A stretch of 64,000 nucleotides of DNA from Micrasema longulum (lineage: Eukaryota > Arthropoda > Insecta > Trichoptera > Brachycentridae), in the NCBI GenBank assembly GCA_022494885.1, contig JAGVSM010002976.1, positions 124,001-188,000 of the forward strand. The letters are read 5' to 3'. The notes under the pieces are model-generated. The model had not been told where the DNA came from. It was given only the letters and a program-made list of their open reading frames with translations, and did not search any database. Positions 44,224 to 55,226 of this stretch are shown here, piece by piece; positions within the stretch are counted from its first letter, which is position 1, and every line of letters starts with the position of its first letter. Position numbers and translations under genes: made by a program.

Positions 44224-44672
44224 GTTAACATAAAATGTTTGATTTAAAAAAAATATGTTTTCAATATGTTCTTTTTTTATACTAAACTATGTACATTCAC
44301 TGACTAATTATTATAATTTCTAAATTAAAATGAATAGGTAAATAATTGAGAATCGTTTTTATAACAGGATTTTTATACATTTTTTTTTATTCTTGTAGTC
44401 TTCTTGAAGAAGTGCACAATGTCAAATATTATTTTGTAGCATTTATAAATTGTTCAACACATATCGTCACATTAATTAGAAAACAACGTGGTAATTTTTT
44501 TCTGGATTTGAGATTATGATATAATATTTTTCACCGTACAAAACAGTAACTACATATTTGTCACTTCAACGGGAAAATTGGTGACAGAAAAGAGATAAAA
44601 CATATTTTTCGAATAACGCGTATCTCAAAGTAATACATCGTAAGTTAGTAAGTGGTTTATAATACACTTAAA
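44224..44672. other. AT-rich, probably LINE 3' UTR
   Basis: No coding sequence. The position suggests the 3' UTR of the preceding fragment. Confidence 0.3.
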
Positions 44673-44674
44673 TA

Positions 44675-44871
44675 GGTGCGAAGGTTTTCACGGTCACTGT
44701 TATCAATATGTTTCTTTTTTGGGTGATACCGTGTGTGTTGGATTTGTTCTGACATTTCGGCTACCACTGCAGGAGCCATCTCCAGGTTTATGGAAATGCT
44801 ACAAATCCAATACGCATGGGATTACCCAAAAGAAACATATTGATAACAGTGACCGTGAAAACTTTCGCACC
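44675..44871. mobile_element. Foldback MITE with TA target
   Basis: GGTGCGAAGGTTTTCACGGT ... TTTCTTTTTTGGGT at the left is inverted at the right, with arms of about 50 bp and only a few mismatches. TA lies on both sides (44673-44674 and 44872-44873), as in Tc1/mariner-type MITEs. The centre holds a non-inverted 95-bp segment with GCAGGAGCCATCTCCAG. Confidence 0.82.
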
Positions 44872-45092
44872 TAATTAAAATATGTTATGTTTGTATTGTT
44901 TAAGTAGATAAATATTTATATTATATTTGTGTACATTTTATTAATTGTTATTTGCCTGTATTTTTTTTATTGTTGTGAATTTTAATTTATATTATATTTT
45001 ATTTTATATTATTTTGTACACTTACCAAACACAAGAGCCTGACTCTTTTTTGGCAAGTTCAATTTGATTTTTTTTTATGTATGTATAATATG

Positions 45093-45790
45093 TTGTAGAA
45101 TAAAAATTGTTACTAACATTTGGCCGACTTGATTACTTTTCTCTCAAATTAAAGGGTAGAGACATTGAAAAAGTGGACACGTTTAAGTACCTCGGCAGCA
45201 TTCTAACAGAGACCCTTGACCCAGATATTGAAATTAAATGCAAAATTGAAGTAACAAGAGCTGCTTTTAATAAAATGAAATCCTTAATCTGCAATGCTAA
45301 TCTAAACTTGAAAATAAGGCGAAGATTAGTATGATGTTATGTGGCGTCTATATTGTTGTATGGCTGAGAGACTTGGACTCTGAAGGTGAACACTATGAAC
45401 AAGCTGGAAGCTTTTGAGATATGGTTGCATCGCAAAATGCTGAAGATATCTTGGACATACCTGATAACGAACTCAGTAGTCTTTAGTCGAGCTAGAACGA
45501 AGAGAGAACTCTTAGCCACTATAAAAGTTCGTAAAATTTCATATCTGGGGCGTATAATGCGTGGAGAAAAGTACCACTTGCTTCATTTAACTTTAAAAGG
45601 CAAAATAGAGTGTCACAGAAGGGCTGGAAGAAGACAGATGTCCGGGCTGCGAAATATACGAGGCTGGACTGGCTTCGGAACTGTGGATCAGATTTTCCGG
45701 GCAGCACAGGACAGAGAAACTTTTGCCAGAGTGATTGCCGATTGACGTTGGGGATACCTGACAGGGCACTAGGAGAAGAAAAATAATAAA
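45093..45790 (+). pseudogene. RTE-like LINE C-terminus (different family)
   Basis: It reads IEKVDTFKYLGSILTETLD, CKIEVTRAAFNKMKSLIC, a stop at 45332, ASILLYG*ETWTL, then EAFEIWLHRKMLKISWTYLI, RTKRELLATIKVRKISYLGR, IMRGEKYHLLHLTLKGKIEC and GRRQMSGLRNIRGWTGF, ending ARVIAD with a stop at 45743-45745. These are the E-W--R-ML-ISW and LG-I-R motifs of a second insect LINE group distinct from the RHVER type at 38 and 60 kb. At least three in-frame stops break it. It is 5'-truncated near 45093. Confidence 0.82.
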
Positions 45791-45995
45791 TAAACAAGAT
45801 ACATAAATATTGCTATAACAGCAAGATAGACATATTTCATGATCCTTAACCAATTTCGCGAATTCTCTCTTAGTTAATTTTAATTTCAGTATTCTTTAAT
45901 TCTATAAGTAAACGTGTACAATTTATTTTGTACGATAAATATTATTTAAAATTGATTTATTATGTACTAGAACAAAATAAAATAAAAATGTTAAT
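45791..45995. other. AT-rich spacer
   Basis: Nothing was recognised. Confidence 0.4.
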
Positions 45996-46080
45996 AAATG
46001 CCTCGACACGGGTTACGCCTAGTAAGGTGTTCACATAGAAAATTATAAATGAAAATAATAATAATAAAAAAAATAAAAAT
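45996..46080 (+). repeat. SINE-like tail, family S3
   Basis: CCTCGACACGGGTTACGCCT and AGTAAGGTGTTCACATAGAA match 51335-51375 and, more weakly, 2570-2605. An A-rich tail follows. It is a 5'-truncated copy. Confidence 0.5.
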
Positions 46081-46304
46081 ATATATGGTTCAACACATTT
46101 AAATGTCTAAAAATGTGATTCTATATAATTCTGTAATTGAAGATATATGCACGTAGAATGAAAAAAATAGATATATTTAAAGTTATTATAACAATCTAGA
46201 TATTGTAGAGCTTATTGTGTATGTAAATGTTGAATTATATTAAATGAAATTAAATCTCAATTGTAACTCTGAATAGATAATATATATCTGTGGTTGTAAC
46301 ATAT

Positions 46305-46375
46305 AAATCTTGATAACTCTCTATAGGGTGAAATCCAGTTTTTGTCTACAAACATTTAGACAAAATGATAATTAC
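46305..46375 (+). repeat. Family M tail-only copy
   Basis: AACTCTCTATAGGGTGAAAT followed by CCAGTTTTTGTCTACAAACA and TTTAGACAAAATGATAA matches the 69-bp insert at 14128-14196 better than the longer copies. No target duplication was resolved. Confidence 0.55.
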
Positions 46376-46899
46376 AAAAGAGTAACTTTCTAAAAAAAAA
46401 ACTAAACGTTTTCGAAGAGAGAAACCCCAAAACACCATCATTAAATATTTCATAAATTACACACATCAATGAATTCAAATCTCAAGATGAAAATTTTGCA
46501 TATTTGTTGGCAAAATTACCATCTCCCTTTCAACCCTTACCCACTCAGAGTTTAGCCTAACGCAATTTATTGCACATCATGAACATATGATATAAAAAAT
46601 GCAACCAGGACAGGGGTTGTAGACTCGTATTTGCATACAAATGCAATTCAACTGAGTGGAAAAACAGATTTCGCATTTTTTTCTATAACCCACCCTGTGC
46701 TGTGCGATGTCTGCACTTTGATGGTGCTAATAGGGTGTGCACGCAATTTTTGAAGGGTTTAAAATGATATAATAGAATACCTGGGTTTTTTTAAGTTTTT
46801 CAGTTTGAGTATATAACCATTTTGTTTTGTATCAGGGCGAATAAAGAATTCAATTGTGTGTGAAATACAACTAAAATCCTGATCGAGTGGAGAAAATTC
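46376..46899. other. No gene recognised
   Basis: Mixed composition. A short inverted match (CCACTCAGAGTTTAG with TTCAACTGAGTGG) lies at 46542-46665. No coding sequence. Confidence 0.35.
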
Positions 46900-47270
46900 C
46901 GCCTCATAGTCTGCCTACCGTGCTTGTGGATGCAGGTTCTATTATTATGAAGGTTGACATGAAATTTATTTTAAAGGCAGTTTTACCCCGAAATATTTTA
47001 TTATTTAAACTTGAGGACCGGGATTCGATTCCTCGACGGTCGACGTGAGATATTATATTTTATTAAATCTCTGCGATTTTTTACTGTTCGTGGACTACCA
47101 CCTGAAGTGACTGACTGACTACCTTACCTTCATAATAATAATATTCGGTTGAATTAGAAACCGCCATTTTTGTGAAAAATCACCTCAAGGGCGATTTACA
47201 ATGTAACAGATGATCAAAATATGTTGCATCGGCATTTTAATGCAGTGCCCTACGAAAAGGATATTATGAT
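46900..47270 (+). mobile_element. tRNA-derived SINE, family S1, plus copy with insertion
   Basis: Box B-like GATTCGATTCCTCG at 47030-47043 is followed by the S1 body (GGACTACCACCTGAAGTGAC, ACCTTACCTTCATAAT). A 55-bp family E insert (47150-47205) is followed by the S1 end (TTAATGCAGTGCCCTACG at about 47238). The head is degraded. Confidence 0.6.
47150..47205 (+). mobile_element. Family E tail insert
   Basis: CCGCCATTTTTGTGAAAAAT and CACCTCAAGGGCG recur at 55896-55935 and 58046-58085. Here they interrupt the SINE. Confidence 0.55.
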
Positions 47271-47655
47271 AAACATAGCTCGTTGGTCTATGATGACATT
47301 CAATGATGGAAAATAATTAGTGAAAATATATGGAGACAATAGAAAATGATAGCAATTGTAATAAAGATAATTTATTGGGATGAAAATGTGGTGAGAGCGT
47401 ATCATTTTCCGCGGGACTTTATTAATATTCATGAACCGAAAATCCTTTGTCTTCTCCCCTTTCACGTGCGGGGTACGTTACGTGAACTACCGATGTGATC
47501 GTTTTTGCCTCTAACTCTACTACTTATGTGTGGGTAAAGAGGGTAAAAATAGAAAATATAGAAATCTAAAAAGAACAACGCATTTTGTTGGAAAAAACGA
47601 ACATGGTAAACTTTTTTCAATAATCTGTTAGATTTTGACACATTTAGGACGGGAA
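47271..47655. other. No gene recognised
   Basis: AT-rich with nothing recognised. Confidence 0.4.
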
Positions 47656-47659
47656 TAGA

Positions 47660-48215
47660 CGTTAGATTTTGCTACCGATTGCCTGATCAGACCATCGGAT
47701 CCGACTTAGGAAAACCGCGTCCGATTCTCGTGTTTGCGGTCTCAGTTTCCGATCTGTCTAGCGACCACTACAACCAGTATAATCCATCGCGCAAGCGAAC
47801 AGGGATAGCGAAAATTTTGGTCGATTGCATATTTGCTTATACTGATACGAAAGATGTTAAAAATTCCGCTATTGGATTCATCCCTTAAATTTAAGAAAGC
47901 TCAAAAAAAGAAATTTTAATTCGAAACATCAAAAACTACTTTTCTCTAATATACATTTTAAAATTATTTTTGTAAAATGAGTGTAACTTCATATGATCAC
48001 TTGCAAACAGACGAATTAAATGAAAAAGTTGGACGTGTGTCGTGTGTTTCACTTCTATGCAAAAGTAAACACTGTATGCCTTCAGACAATCGGATGATAG
48101 GTAATAAGATCGGCGACGCGCGACGCTCGACGTCCGGTACGGGCGACGTTTTCTGAGTCGGACAGACGTACGATCCGATAGTCGGAATTGATCGGATGTG
48201 TATGAACTGTTGCCA
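47660..48215. mobile_element. Possible DNA transposon with CGGAT-rich ends
   Basis: ATCGGATCCGACT at about 47694 and CGATCCGATAGTCGG at about 48172 are loosely inverted. Both ends are GC-richer than the AT-rich middle (ACGCGCGACGCTCGACGTCC at 48115-48134). No transposase or clear target duplication was found. Confidence 0.28.
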
Positions 48216-48417
48216 ACAGATTTATAGCGCAAATGCCTTACGATAGTCAGACCAAACCATGATTTATAAAAATATGTATTTTTAATATAAACTTTATATT
48301 TGAAGCACTATTTAAGTGGTTATTAATTATAATGAATTAAATAAAACAACTTTTTTTTAAACCATTTTTTATGCCGACGGTTTCAAAAACGAATTAGTTT
48401 AGTGTACCTTCAAAAAG

Positions 48418-48492
48418 AAGCATGTGTTGAACTTGAGTAGCTTTGAAACCGGTCATTAAGAAAGAAAAAAAATAAGTGGTTAAAAACAAAGC
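48418..48492. repeat. Family N, single arm
   Basis: TAGCTTTGAAACCGGTCATT and AATAAGTGGTTAAAAACAAA match the right arm at 56190-56256. The left arm was not found. Confidence 0.5.
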
Positions 48493-49029
48493 TGGTTTAT
48501 TTATTTTATTATATTGAAAAACCACAAAGTAAGAAATATTTATAATACATACAGGCACATTTGAAATTAAATACAAATAAAGAAAATTAAAGCAAGGATA
48601 AAAAATTGACAAAGTTGTTTTATGTATTTTTGTTTACCTATCAAAGATATAATTTTTTTTTCCGTCTGTGTTATAAATAAAACAATAAAGTTGTATAAAA
48701 CGTAGGTACAAAATAATTCGCAGATTAAGAATTCAATTATCCAGTGAAATGTCGTCCATTTGAACCATCTCAGCAAACTGTAACATCATTATTGAACGAA
48801 TGACTAATGCTTTACCAATTTTCGGTTACCACTTCCTCATTTTGTGATGAGTAGTTGTATGTTTTTTTTATTTAATAAAAACTTATTAGAATAAAAACGT
48901 ACGTAGGATGATTTTTCATCTGATCTTTTCTCAAAAAATTGAACCCTTTTCTTTTAAAGATTATTCGTCGTAGATGCTGACTGACTCTTAAACGTTGCAA
49001 CAGATCTCATCGTTTTCGATAATATTTAT
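48493..49029. other. No gene recognised
   Basis: AT-rich with nothing recognised. Confidence 0.4.
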
Positions 49030-49088
49030 CTTGTTCAATCGGGAATTTAGGGCCGGTCGATCGCGATCGACCGGTTGGCTACCGCTGA
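49030..49088 (-). mobile_element. hAT-like terminal fragment with a perfect palindrome
   Basis: The minus strand begins CAGCGGTAGCCAACC, a typical hAT end, followed by the 22-bp perfect palindrome CCGGTCGATCGCGATCGACC plus GG (49052-49073). The other end was not found. Confidence 0.5.
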
Positions 49089-49419
49089 TGTAGATCATAA
49101 ATTGATCTTACGATCGAAAGACTCTAACGTAAAGATCTGGCTTAATTGAATTTATCAAATAATTTAATACGTAATATGTTAACTTTTACATAATATTACC
49201 GTAATTTCAATTTTCTCCAGAAAATAATGATTTCGGCGAGTAAATTGACATCATTTTCACATTCAAATAATCGATTACACGTGTGCATATAATTATTTGT
49301 TGTGGCCATCTTTGATTACTTTAATTAAGTGAAGAAACAAGAGATTAAGTTTTTGTTGGATTTACGTATAAAAAAATGGCTACTAATTGCGGCCAGAATT
49401 ATTAATGAACAATTATGTT
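49089..49419. other. No gene recognised
   Basis: AT-rich with nothing recognised. Confidence 0.4.
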
Positions 49420-49560
49420 CGGTGATGTATGGCAGGCTGGCACGCCATCTTGCTTCTTCGGCGGGATGAAATAGTTTGTCTGATTGGCCGCAGGCACGTT
49501 ATCACGCCACGCCATCGCGCATTGGTGGAATAATTAGTAACAAATTATGTAAAGTCTCAA
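49420..49560. promoter_or_regulatory. Promoter-like motif cluster (YY1-like and CCAAT-like)
   Basis: CGCCATCTTG at 49444 fits a YY1/Pho site. GATTGG at 49481 and CATTGG at 49520 are inverted CCAAT boxes. No transcription start or exon can be shown. Confidence 0.15.
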
Positions 49561-50254
49561 CCACCAATTAGAAAAAGTACAAAAGTTCATTGCGCTGAAA
49601 CCAAAAAACATAAAAATACACATTGTACATGACAAATCGAAACCATTCTACTTTCCGTTTTTAAAAACAAGACAATACTAAAACATATTGGGTCTTACTT
49701 ATAAACCGGTATTATATTATAAATGATATTACCATCTTTATTTTACCACTACGCCTTGGCGGAACTTTATACCAGGTTTAATGAAAGGACGTGTATAAAA
49801 TGAAGTAATTAAGAGGAGACTAAAGTTACAAATTAATTATACATAATTTATAAAAACACCTTTCTCCTATGCATATCTACCAAAAAATTAATTGATAATA
49901 TCAATGAAAAAGTTCAATGGTATTTTAAAAAAAAACATATTTGTTAAAAGACTATCAAACTGAGCCAAAAACAAACATGTTTTTATTTATCGTATTATCA
50001 ACGCTATAATTTTTTAAAATTTGGTATCTTTTAAATTACTTAGCTCGTGATTTCACTAGTTGTCGTTGATGAGTTGTCCTGGCTGGTGAGTTAGCTTCCC
50101 GGAAACCAGAAATCTATCGCAACACATATCAACGCTGTTCGGAAGAACTCGTGACGTAGTTCAAAGTAGTTCACTTTCATTTTTTTTTTCATACGCTTTC
50201 GAGAAAATTCCCCATACAATTTTTTTTTATTTTTTTTTATTTTTTTTTAAAAAA
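49561..50254. other. No gene recognised
   Basis: AT-rich with nothing recognised. Confidence 0.4.
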
Positions 50255-50432
50255 AGAAATATTTGCGTTCTTATGATTTACCCAAATATTTAATTTTGAG
50301 GGCCATTTTCAACGAGTTGTAAATAACTCACTATTAGAAAATGGGAATCAAGTTGGGGTAAAGTGGGATTCGAACCACAGACCTTTGGTCCGTGAGTCCG
50401 AGACACTAGCCACAGGACCACAACCCGATTCT
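50255..50432 (-). mobile_element. tRNA-derived SINE, family S2
   Basis: It has the best preserved head: GGTTGTGGTCCTGTGGCTAG as box A region and GTGGTTCGAATCCCAC as box B on the minus strand. The body includes TTATTTACAACTCGTTGA and the tail AAATCATAAGAACGC, then a T-rich end. An AAT microsatellite lies to the right. Confidence 0.85.
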
Positions 50433-50444
50433 CAAATACTTTAA

Positions 50445-50473
50445 TTAATATAATAATAATAATAATAATAATC
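50445..50473. repeat. (AAT)n microsatellite
   Basis: About nine ATA/AAT units directly beside the 5' end of the SINE. Confidence 0.85.
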
Positions 50474-51099
50474 AAATACTTTAATTTTTACCGCATGTAA
50501 GAAAACATGTTCATTTACGATTTCCCGTAGCACTGAACTACATCATTATTCCAATTTATGCAGTGGTATATCGGCAACCAACCCTGTATTATAAAAATAA
50601 ACGAATGGTAAAAGATCTGGCTATATTAGTTTGGCGTTTAAATTTTTAAAAATATCCAGCTGAATTTTCCAAAGAGCATCGGTTAATCTTTTACCGTCCC
50701 AATCAATGTAATGGTATCTAATTAAGATTGTTTTTTTTTAAACTACTAGTATTTTTTATGATTTCTTTCGGCAAAGTCAATAGCGAAAGGAATGAGGCAA
50801 TTCCATGTCAAATATCCATATTTTATAATGCCAACAATAAGGTCTAACTTGCTCAACGCTACATAACTCACAGGCACAGTTGATTTGAATAGAAAACTGT
50901 GAAAAATAAACAACAAAGAAAAAAGATAAAAGTAATAAATAATAAAGTTTTTACATGGTGTGCACGAATATTTAGTAAATAAACACATAAAAAGGGTGGC
51001 TTCATACTTCATTAGGTAAAATAGTGTATTACTTGAAATTTCAATGTTTGATTAATTTTTAAAAAATGATTATAAAAGATGTAAGTATTATGATTGCAT
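50474..51099. other. No gene recognised
   Basis: AT-rich. A short ATTTCCCGTAGC-like piece at 50510 matches the start of family H in reverse. Confidence 0.4.
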
Positions 51100-51395
51100 T
51101 GAAATAAATCAATGGGTTGGAGAATGCATGTTGGCACCCATGGTGTGATGTATAATAGGGAGGACGGTCTTCTATCGCAAAGGGTCTGGGGTCAATTCCT
51201 AGCAATTTTATATAAAAGTATTTTTTCTCGAGCCCACGTGTTCTGTGATGTAACTTATTACGATGGCGAAACCTCCCGATATGAAAAAAAATATCCTGAT
51301 GATATACTTTTAATTTCTTTATTTTTCTTAATTCCTCAACCCGGATTATGCCCAGTGAGGTGTTCATACAGAAAAGAAAAATATAATGTTTTATG
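51100..51395 (+). mobile_element. tRNA-like SINE, family S3
   Basis: A box B-like GGTCAATTCCTAG at 51190-51202 follows a GGTGTGATGTATAATAGG stretch that may be a worn box A. The tail CAACCCGGATTATGCCCAGT (51339-51358) and the A-rich end match 45996-46080. Head identity is uncertain. Confidence 0.5.
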
Positions 51396-51584
51396 TGAAA
51401 TAAATAAATTCTTTTGGATATATTAAATTACACTTTGTAACAAGTCAATTACGAACTTTTGAATTACTTCTACTATAATAAATTTTAAAACATGTATTTT
51501 TCAACTAAATTTTTTGACCTTTTTGTATAACTGCTACTTATTTTTGTTTATAAACTTTATTGTGTATTATATAAGTAAATTTGT

Positions 51585-51624
51585 ATTGTAAAAGCCCTAT
51601 GGGCGATTAATGTATAAAATAAAA
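51585..51624 (+). repeat. LINE 3' tail fragment
   Basis: GTAAAAGCCCTATGGGCGAT and an A-rich tail match the inverted form at 5505-5560. Confidence 0.4.
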
Positions 51625-51626
51625 TA

Positions 51627-52560
51627 CAGGCGGCCCCCGGCTTTCACATTTTCTTCGTTCGCACAATTCGCTATTTCGCACATTAAAAAAAAATTTTTTT
51701 TTACAGATTTTTATCGTTAGTGCAATAATTGTTCGCTTCCACGCAATAGCTCTCCAAACAAATATTAAACATTAAACATATTTAGTCTTGCTTTAGGGTA
51801 CGTGTCGATGCGTGGTCTGTTTTGCCAATTTGTTTGTGGAGGTATATTGAAGTATTCCGCCCTTATGAATTTACAAAAATGAGTGAAAAACGGAGTAACT
51901 GTAGCGTAAAAAATTAAGCACTCATTAACTAAATACGATTGAGATAAAGATGGATATAATTATTCGTTCTGATGGCGGTGAATTGTTTGCTTCGATCGGC
52001 CGTTCGTACAACATTGACGAGTCTACGATGTATTCGATTTTGAAAAACGAGAATAAAATTCAGGAATAAGTTCAAAATTGTGAAAACATGTCTTCAAAAA
52101 TTGATTCCAAAAGACACGTTATAGTGATGGATGAATAAGAAAGAACTTTGTCATCGTGGATGGGTGAGTTTTTTTTACTGCTCGTATCATGGGAGAATGT
52201 GATTGCAATGAAGAACGTACATATATCTTAAGTAGGGCGATTGAGAAAGACACAGAATGTTGTAGAACTTTTAATAAAGAAAAAAAAATGGTGGTTTCAA
52301 AAAATAAACTTAAACACGCTTAATCAACTTGATTATGTATATTTTAAAACACATTTTTTATGATTTTCAGGAATTATGTTCTAAAGTCGAGGGCATAGTT
52401 TATGAGACTATAGTTTAAAAAAAAACTGGTTGGCACCATTATTCGGTAGACCCAGCTACCTTAAAAAAAAACTTTAAATAATCCGTAAGGGTTGTTATGT
52501 TATGCCTCGTCTGGTTAGTGTAATCATCGTGTGATTCTTTATGTTTATTTTTAATTTGTC
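51627..52560 (+). pseudogene. Tigger/pogo-like transposon relic
   Basis: The left end CAGGCGGCCCCCGGCTTTCA follows a TA dinucleotide and resembles Tigger ends. From about 51974 a frame reads GGELFASIGRSYNIDESTMY and SILKNENKIQE before a stop. This is the second helix-turn-helix (CENP-B N-terminal type) of Tigger transposases. Further pieces (KRHVIVMDE, LSSWM near 52115-52170) follow the usual order. No DDE domain is visible and stops are frequent. The right end could not be found. Confidence 0.65.
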
Positions 52561-52979
52561 TCCGGCACGATTTTTTCATGTAGTCGGGTAAGTCATTGCA
52601 ATGTTTAATTCAATTGTATGGTATTTTCGACAAAAAGCACTTCCATTTATTTACTGAAGGCAAGCTATTCAGCCTTACACTTCGTTTGCCAGTCAAGAAA
52701 ACCTGTTTTTTAAAAAAAAACAAAACTTTGATTTTAAGTAAATGGATTCATTGGCATCACGTTACTCAGGTTCCGAATTCGGTGGTCAAACGCGCTCACC
52801 AATACAACACGGAAATTTAAACATTATTAAATATGATGGATATCGTTTTTGTATGAGTTTTCTTAAAAGGAAAATATTATAAATTGTTTGTCAATACTTT
52901 CGTCTCAACAATTGCCATTTTTTTGGCGAGTAGGTAATACGCATACTCAAACTGCCAAAAGTCGAAATCTCACCTTCTG
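52561..52979. other. No gene recognised
   Basis: AT-rich with nothing recognised. Confidence 0.4.
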
Positions 52980-53200
52980 CACACAACCGAAGCGGGGATT
53001 CCCTTGACGGCTGAATGGGCATGCAACGAAACCGCAAGCAAGGGGCTGCATGAATATGCATGTCCCAGTATGGGTAGGCAGTTAGCTGGCGGCTTGCGGT
53101 CGGTGGACGGCGAACGGCGGACGGTAGACTGCGAACGCGGTGCGTTCACCGGAAATAAAATGTCGAAACGTAGGATTTATGATCGTCGATGAAAAATGGC
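52980..53200 (+). other. GC-rich patch with a short open frame
   Basis: A 62-codon frame from 53004 (MTAEWACNETASKGLHEYAC...) covers a GC-rich stretch with imperfect repeats of GGACGGCGAACGGCGGACGG type. It could be an exon fragment or an element piece. I recognise neither. Confidence 0.2.
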
Positions 53201-53506
53201 AGGGCGTTACACTTTTAAACATTTGTTATTTTTCTTTTCAAAGCAGTTCATTTATGAAACCTATTTTCTTTAATATGACGATTCCACAAAAACACGAGGA
53301 CTCTGATCCATAGATTGCTATTAATACATATAGGTAGGTAGTTCTATGGTTTGATTAAATTGTAATCTAAATTGAATATAAATATCGGCACACTCTCTTT
53401 ACCAAACTAAAAATCAGTTTTATAAGTTTTCTCCAAAAACACATTTTTCATAAATGTGTTTTTTTTAAATAATATAAAATGGGGTAAATCTTCGATTTTT
53501 GGAACT
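53201..53506. other. No gene recognised
   Basis: AT-rich with nothing recognised. Confidence 0.4.
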
Positions 53507-53592
53507 ATCATCCCTTCTACAAACCCCTACCCCTCCCCTACAAAAAAAAACATATTTATAGAGGGGTAGGGTTTTGTGGAAAGGATGTTAGC
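53507..53592. repeat. Imperfect foldback, about 30-bp arms
   Basis: ATCATCCCTTCTACAAACCC and CTACCCCTC at the left are inverted at 53560-53590 (GAGGGGTAGGG, GGAAAGGATG) around an A-rich loop. Confidence 0.7.
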
Positions 53593-54793
53593 CCGAGAAA
53601 TTAAGGATTAACTCCATTTTGAGATACTGAAAAAATTTTTTTTTTTGATTTTTTGAAAAGTTTACTATGAGGAATGTTCCTTTGAAGTTTTGCGGTCTGG
53701 CCCTTAAACATCGTCTGTAAACTTGTACTGTTATTTTCACTTTTTTTTTTATCAGGTATTTTAATATTTTGAAAATTAAAATAACAGATACATTTAAGGG
53801 ATCCAAAAAGTGAAGGCGACGTGTCGGCCCATGTCTATACACTATTACGAAAATGGCGCTATAAGTTATCCATAATTAAAATTTAAAAAAAGACGAGCGA
53901 CAAACGTTGACGCAATAAAATCTCCGTGAAGAAAAAAATCGAATTCAATTAGTGAATAAAAAGTGGCTTTATGCTGTTACTATTCGTTTCGTAAATTCAT
54001 TCGTATTGTATGAGAGGAAACGAGAGCAAAATACAGTTTTAATTGCGTTAGAATCAGATGGATATAAATATGAACGAACGAACTTACGAAACGAAATTGT
54101 GACTGAATAAGCCAGCAGAACCGGTGTTCGACGCATCACTTAAACTGTGCGTGTTTTAAAATATTTTTGTATTGCTGTGGTGGTCGTTTAGGTAACGGAT
54201 AATTTTTGAATTGACATATGAATGTTGTGTGAGCCCCGATGAAGAGACGAGCATGTCTCAAGACTGAGAAATGAAAAAGTCGGAAAATAGTCACAGTAAA
54301 CATACTGATATTAGTAGTCACTAATCGATCCATATTTTCTTACTCTAAACAACTACAAAGAAAATGATGGAGCTTAATTAACAAATATATTTAATCTAAC
54401 TGTATCTAAAAAAGTTTTTTTTCCTCTTGTTAAAAAAAGTCTAGTCTTGGGTTACTCCGTGTGAATCCGTTGGCGAGAAGATTTTTTAAGACCGAGTTAG
54501 CAAAACACTTTTTATTTTCGTGTGTTTAATGAAAATTTTAAAATCATTATTATATTTTTATTGTTTTACTAGTAGAGTGACACGTAGAGGTCCAACACAA
54601 GTACACGGGCTTTTTTGTTTTTGGCATTAATTTTGATTCATTTGTAAATATTTTATTTTTTCATTGTTATCTTAAATTCAATAAAATAAAATATGATATC
54701 ATGTCGATATATATGCGTTGTTCATTTTTAATAGACATCGCATTTTACATACACAAAAATAAATTTTTCTATTAATTAAAAAAATGTACGAAC
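53593..54793. other. Probable intron, no gene recognised
   Basis: AT-rich sequence downstream (on the minus strand) of the host exon, starting with a splice donor. No further exon was recognised. Confidence 0.35.
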
Positions 54794-55226
54794 CTTGTCG
54801 CCGTCAAACTTTTCTTCTTCGTAATTTCTAACAGATCGAGCTCCTAAAGGGGACGAGGGCGGTGTTTGCATGCCCATGCCATCTATCGGTGCCTTCACAA
54901 ACTCGATCCTTCCGCCCTCCACACATATATTAGGCGCCATGGGGTAGGCACCCCTATTGGCCAAATGGTCGTGGTGCAGGTCCGAATAATCTGTTTGGTT
55001 CGCGTCCTTGCTGTGGAGTTTTTGGTCGCCTTTGAAGAGGTTCGCGCCCCCTCCCTTGTCGGGTTTGATTTTCCGCCGCAGGGTGGTGTCGTAGGCGCTT
55101 TGAGAATTGGGCTCGGCGGATAGAGGGTAGATTTGGCGGATAGGAGGCGCTCGCGGAAAGCGCTCTGGGGGCGGTTCTGGCGAAGCTGATTCGGGAACGG
55201 CTGGTCGGATGGAGTCACTGGCCACC
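54794..55226 (-). CDS. Internal coding exon of an unidentified host gene
   Basis: The minus strand shows TTTTTCAG just before 55226 and AAG/GTTCGTAC after 54794, good acceptor and donor sites. The 433 bp encode 144 complete codons in one open frame, with an upstream phase-2 and a downstream phase-0 junction. The sequence starts ASDSIRPAVPESASPEPPPE, is rich in proline, serine and charged residues, contains YPLSAEPNSQSAYDTTLRRK, DYSDLHHDHLANRGAYPMAP, VEGGRIEFVKAPIDGMGMQT and PPSSPLGARSV, and ends EEEKFDGDK. No membrane segment or known catalytic motif is visible. It looks like a cytoplasmic or linker region, perhaps with SH3- or proline-directed kinase motifs. It is far more GC-rich and codon-balanced than anything near it. 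I do not recognise the protein. The neighbouring exons are not found in this window. Confidence 0.75.

Noticed and set aside
47679..47888. 69-codon frame near the CGGAT-rich end
   Set aside because: It lies in a probable DNA-transposon end and has no recognisable domain.
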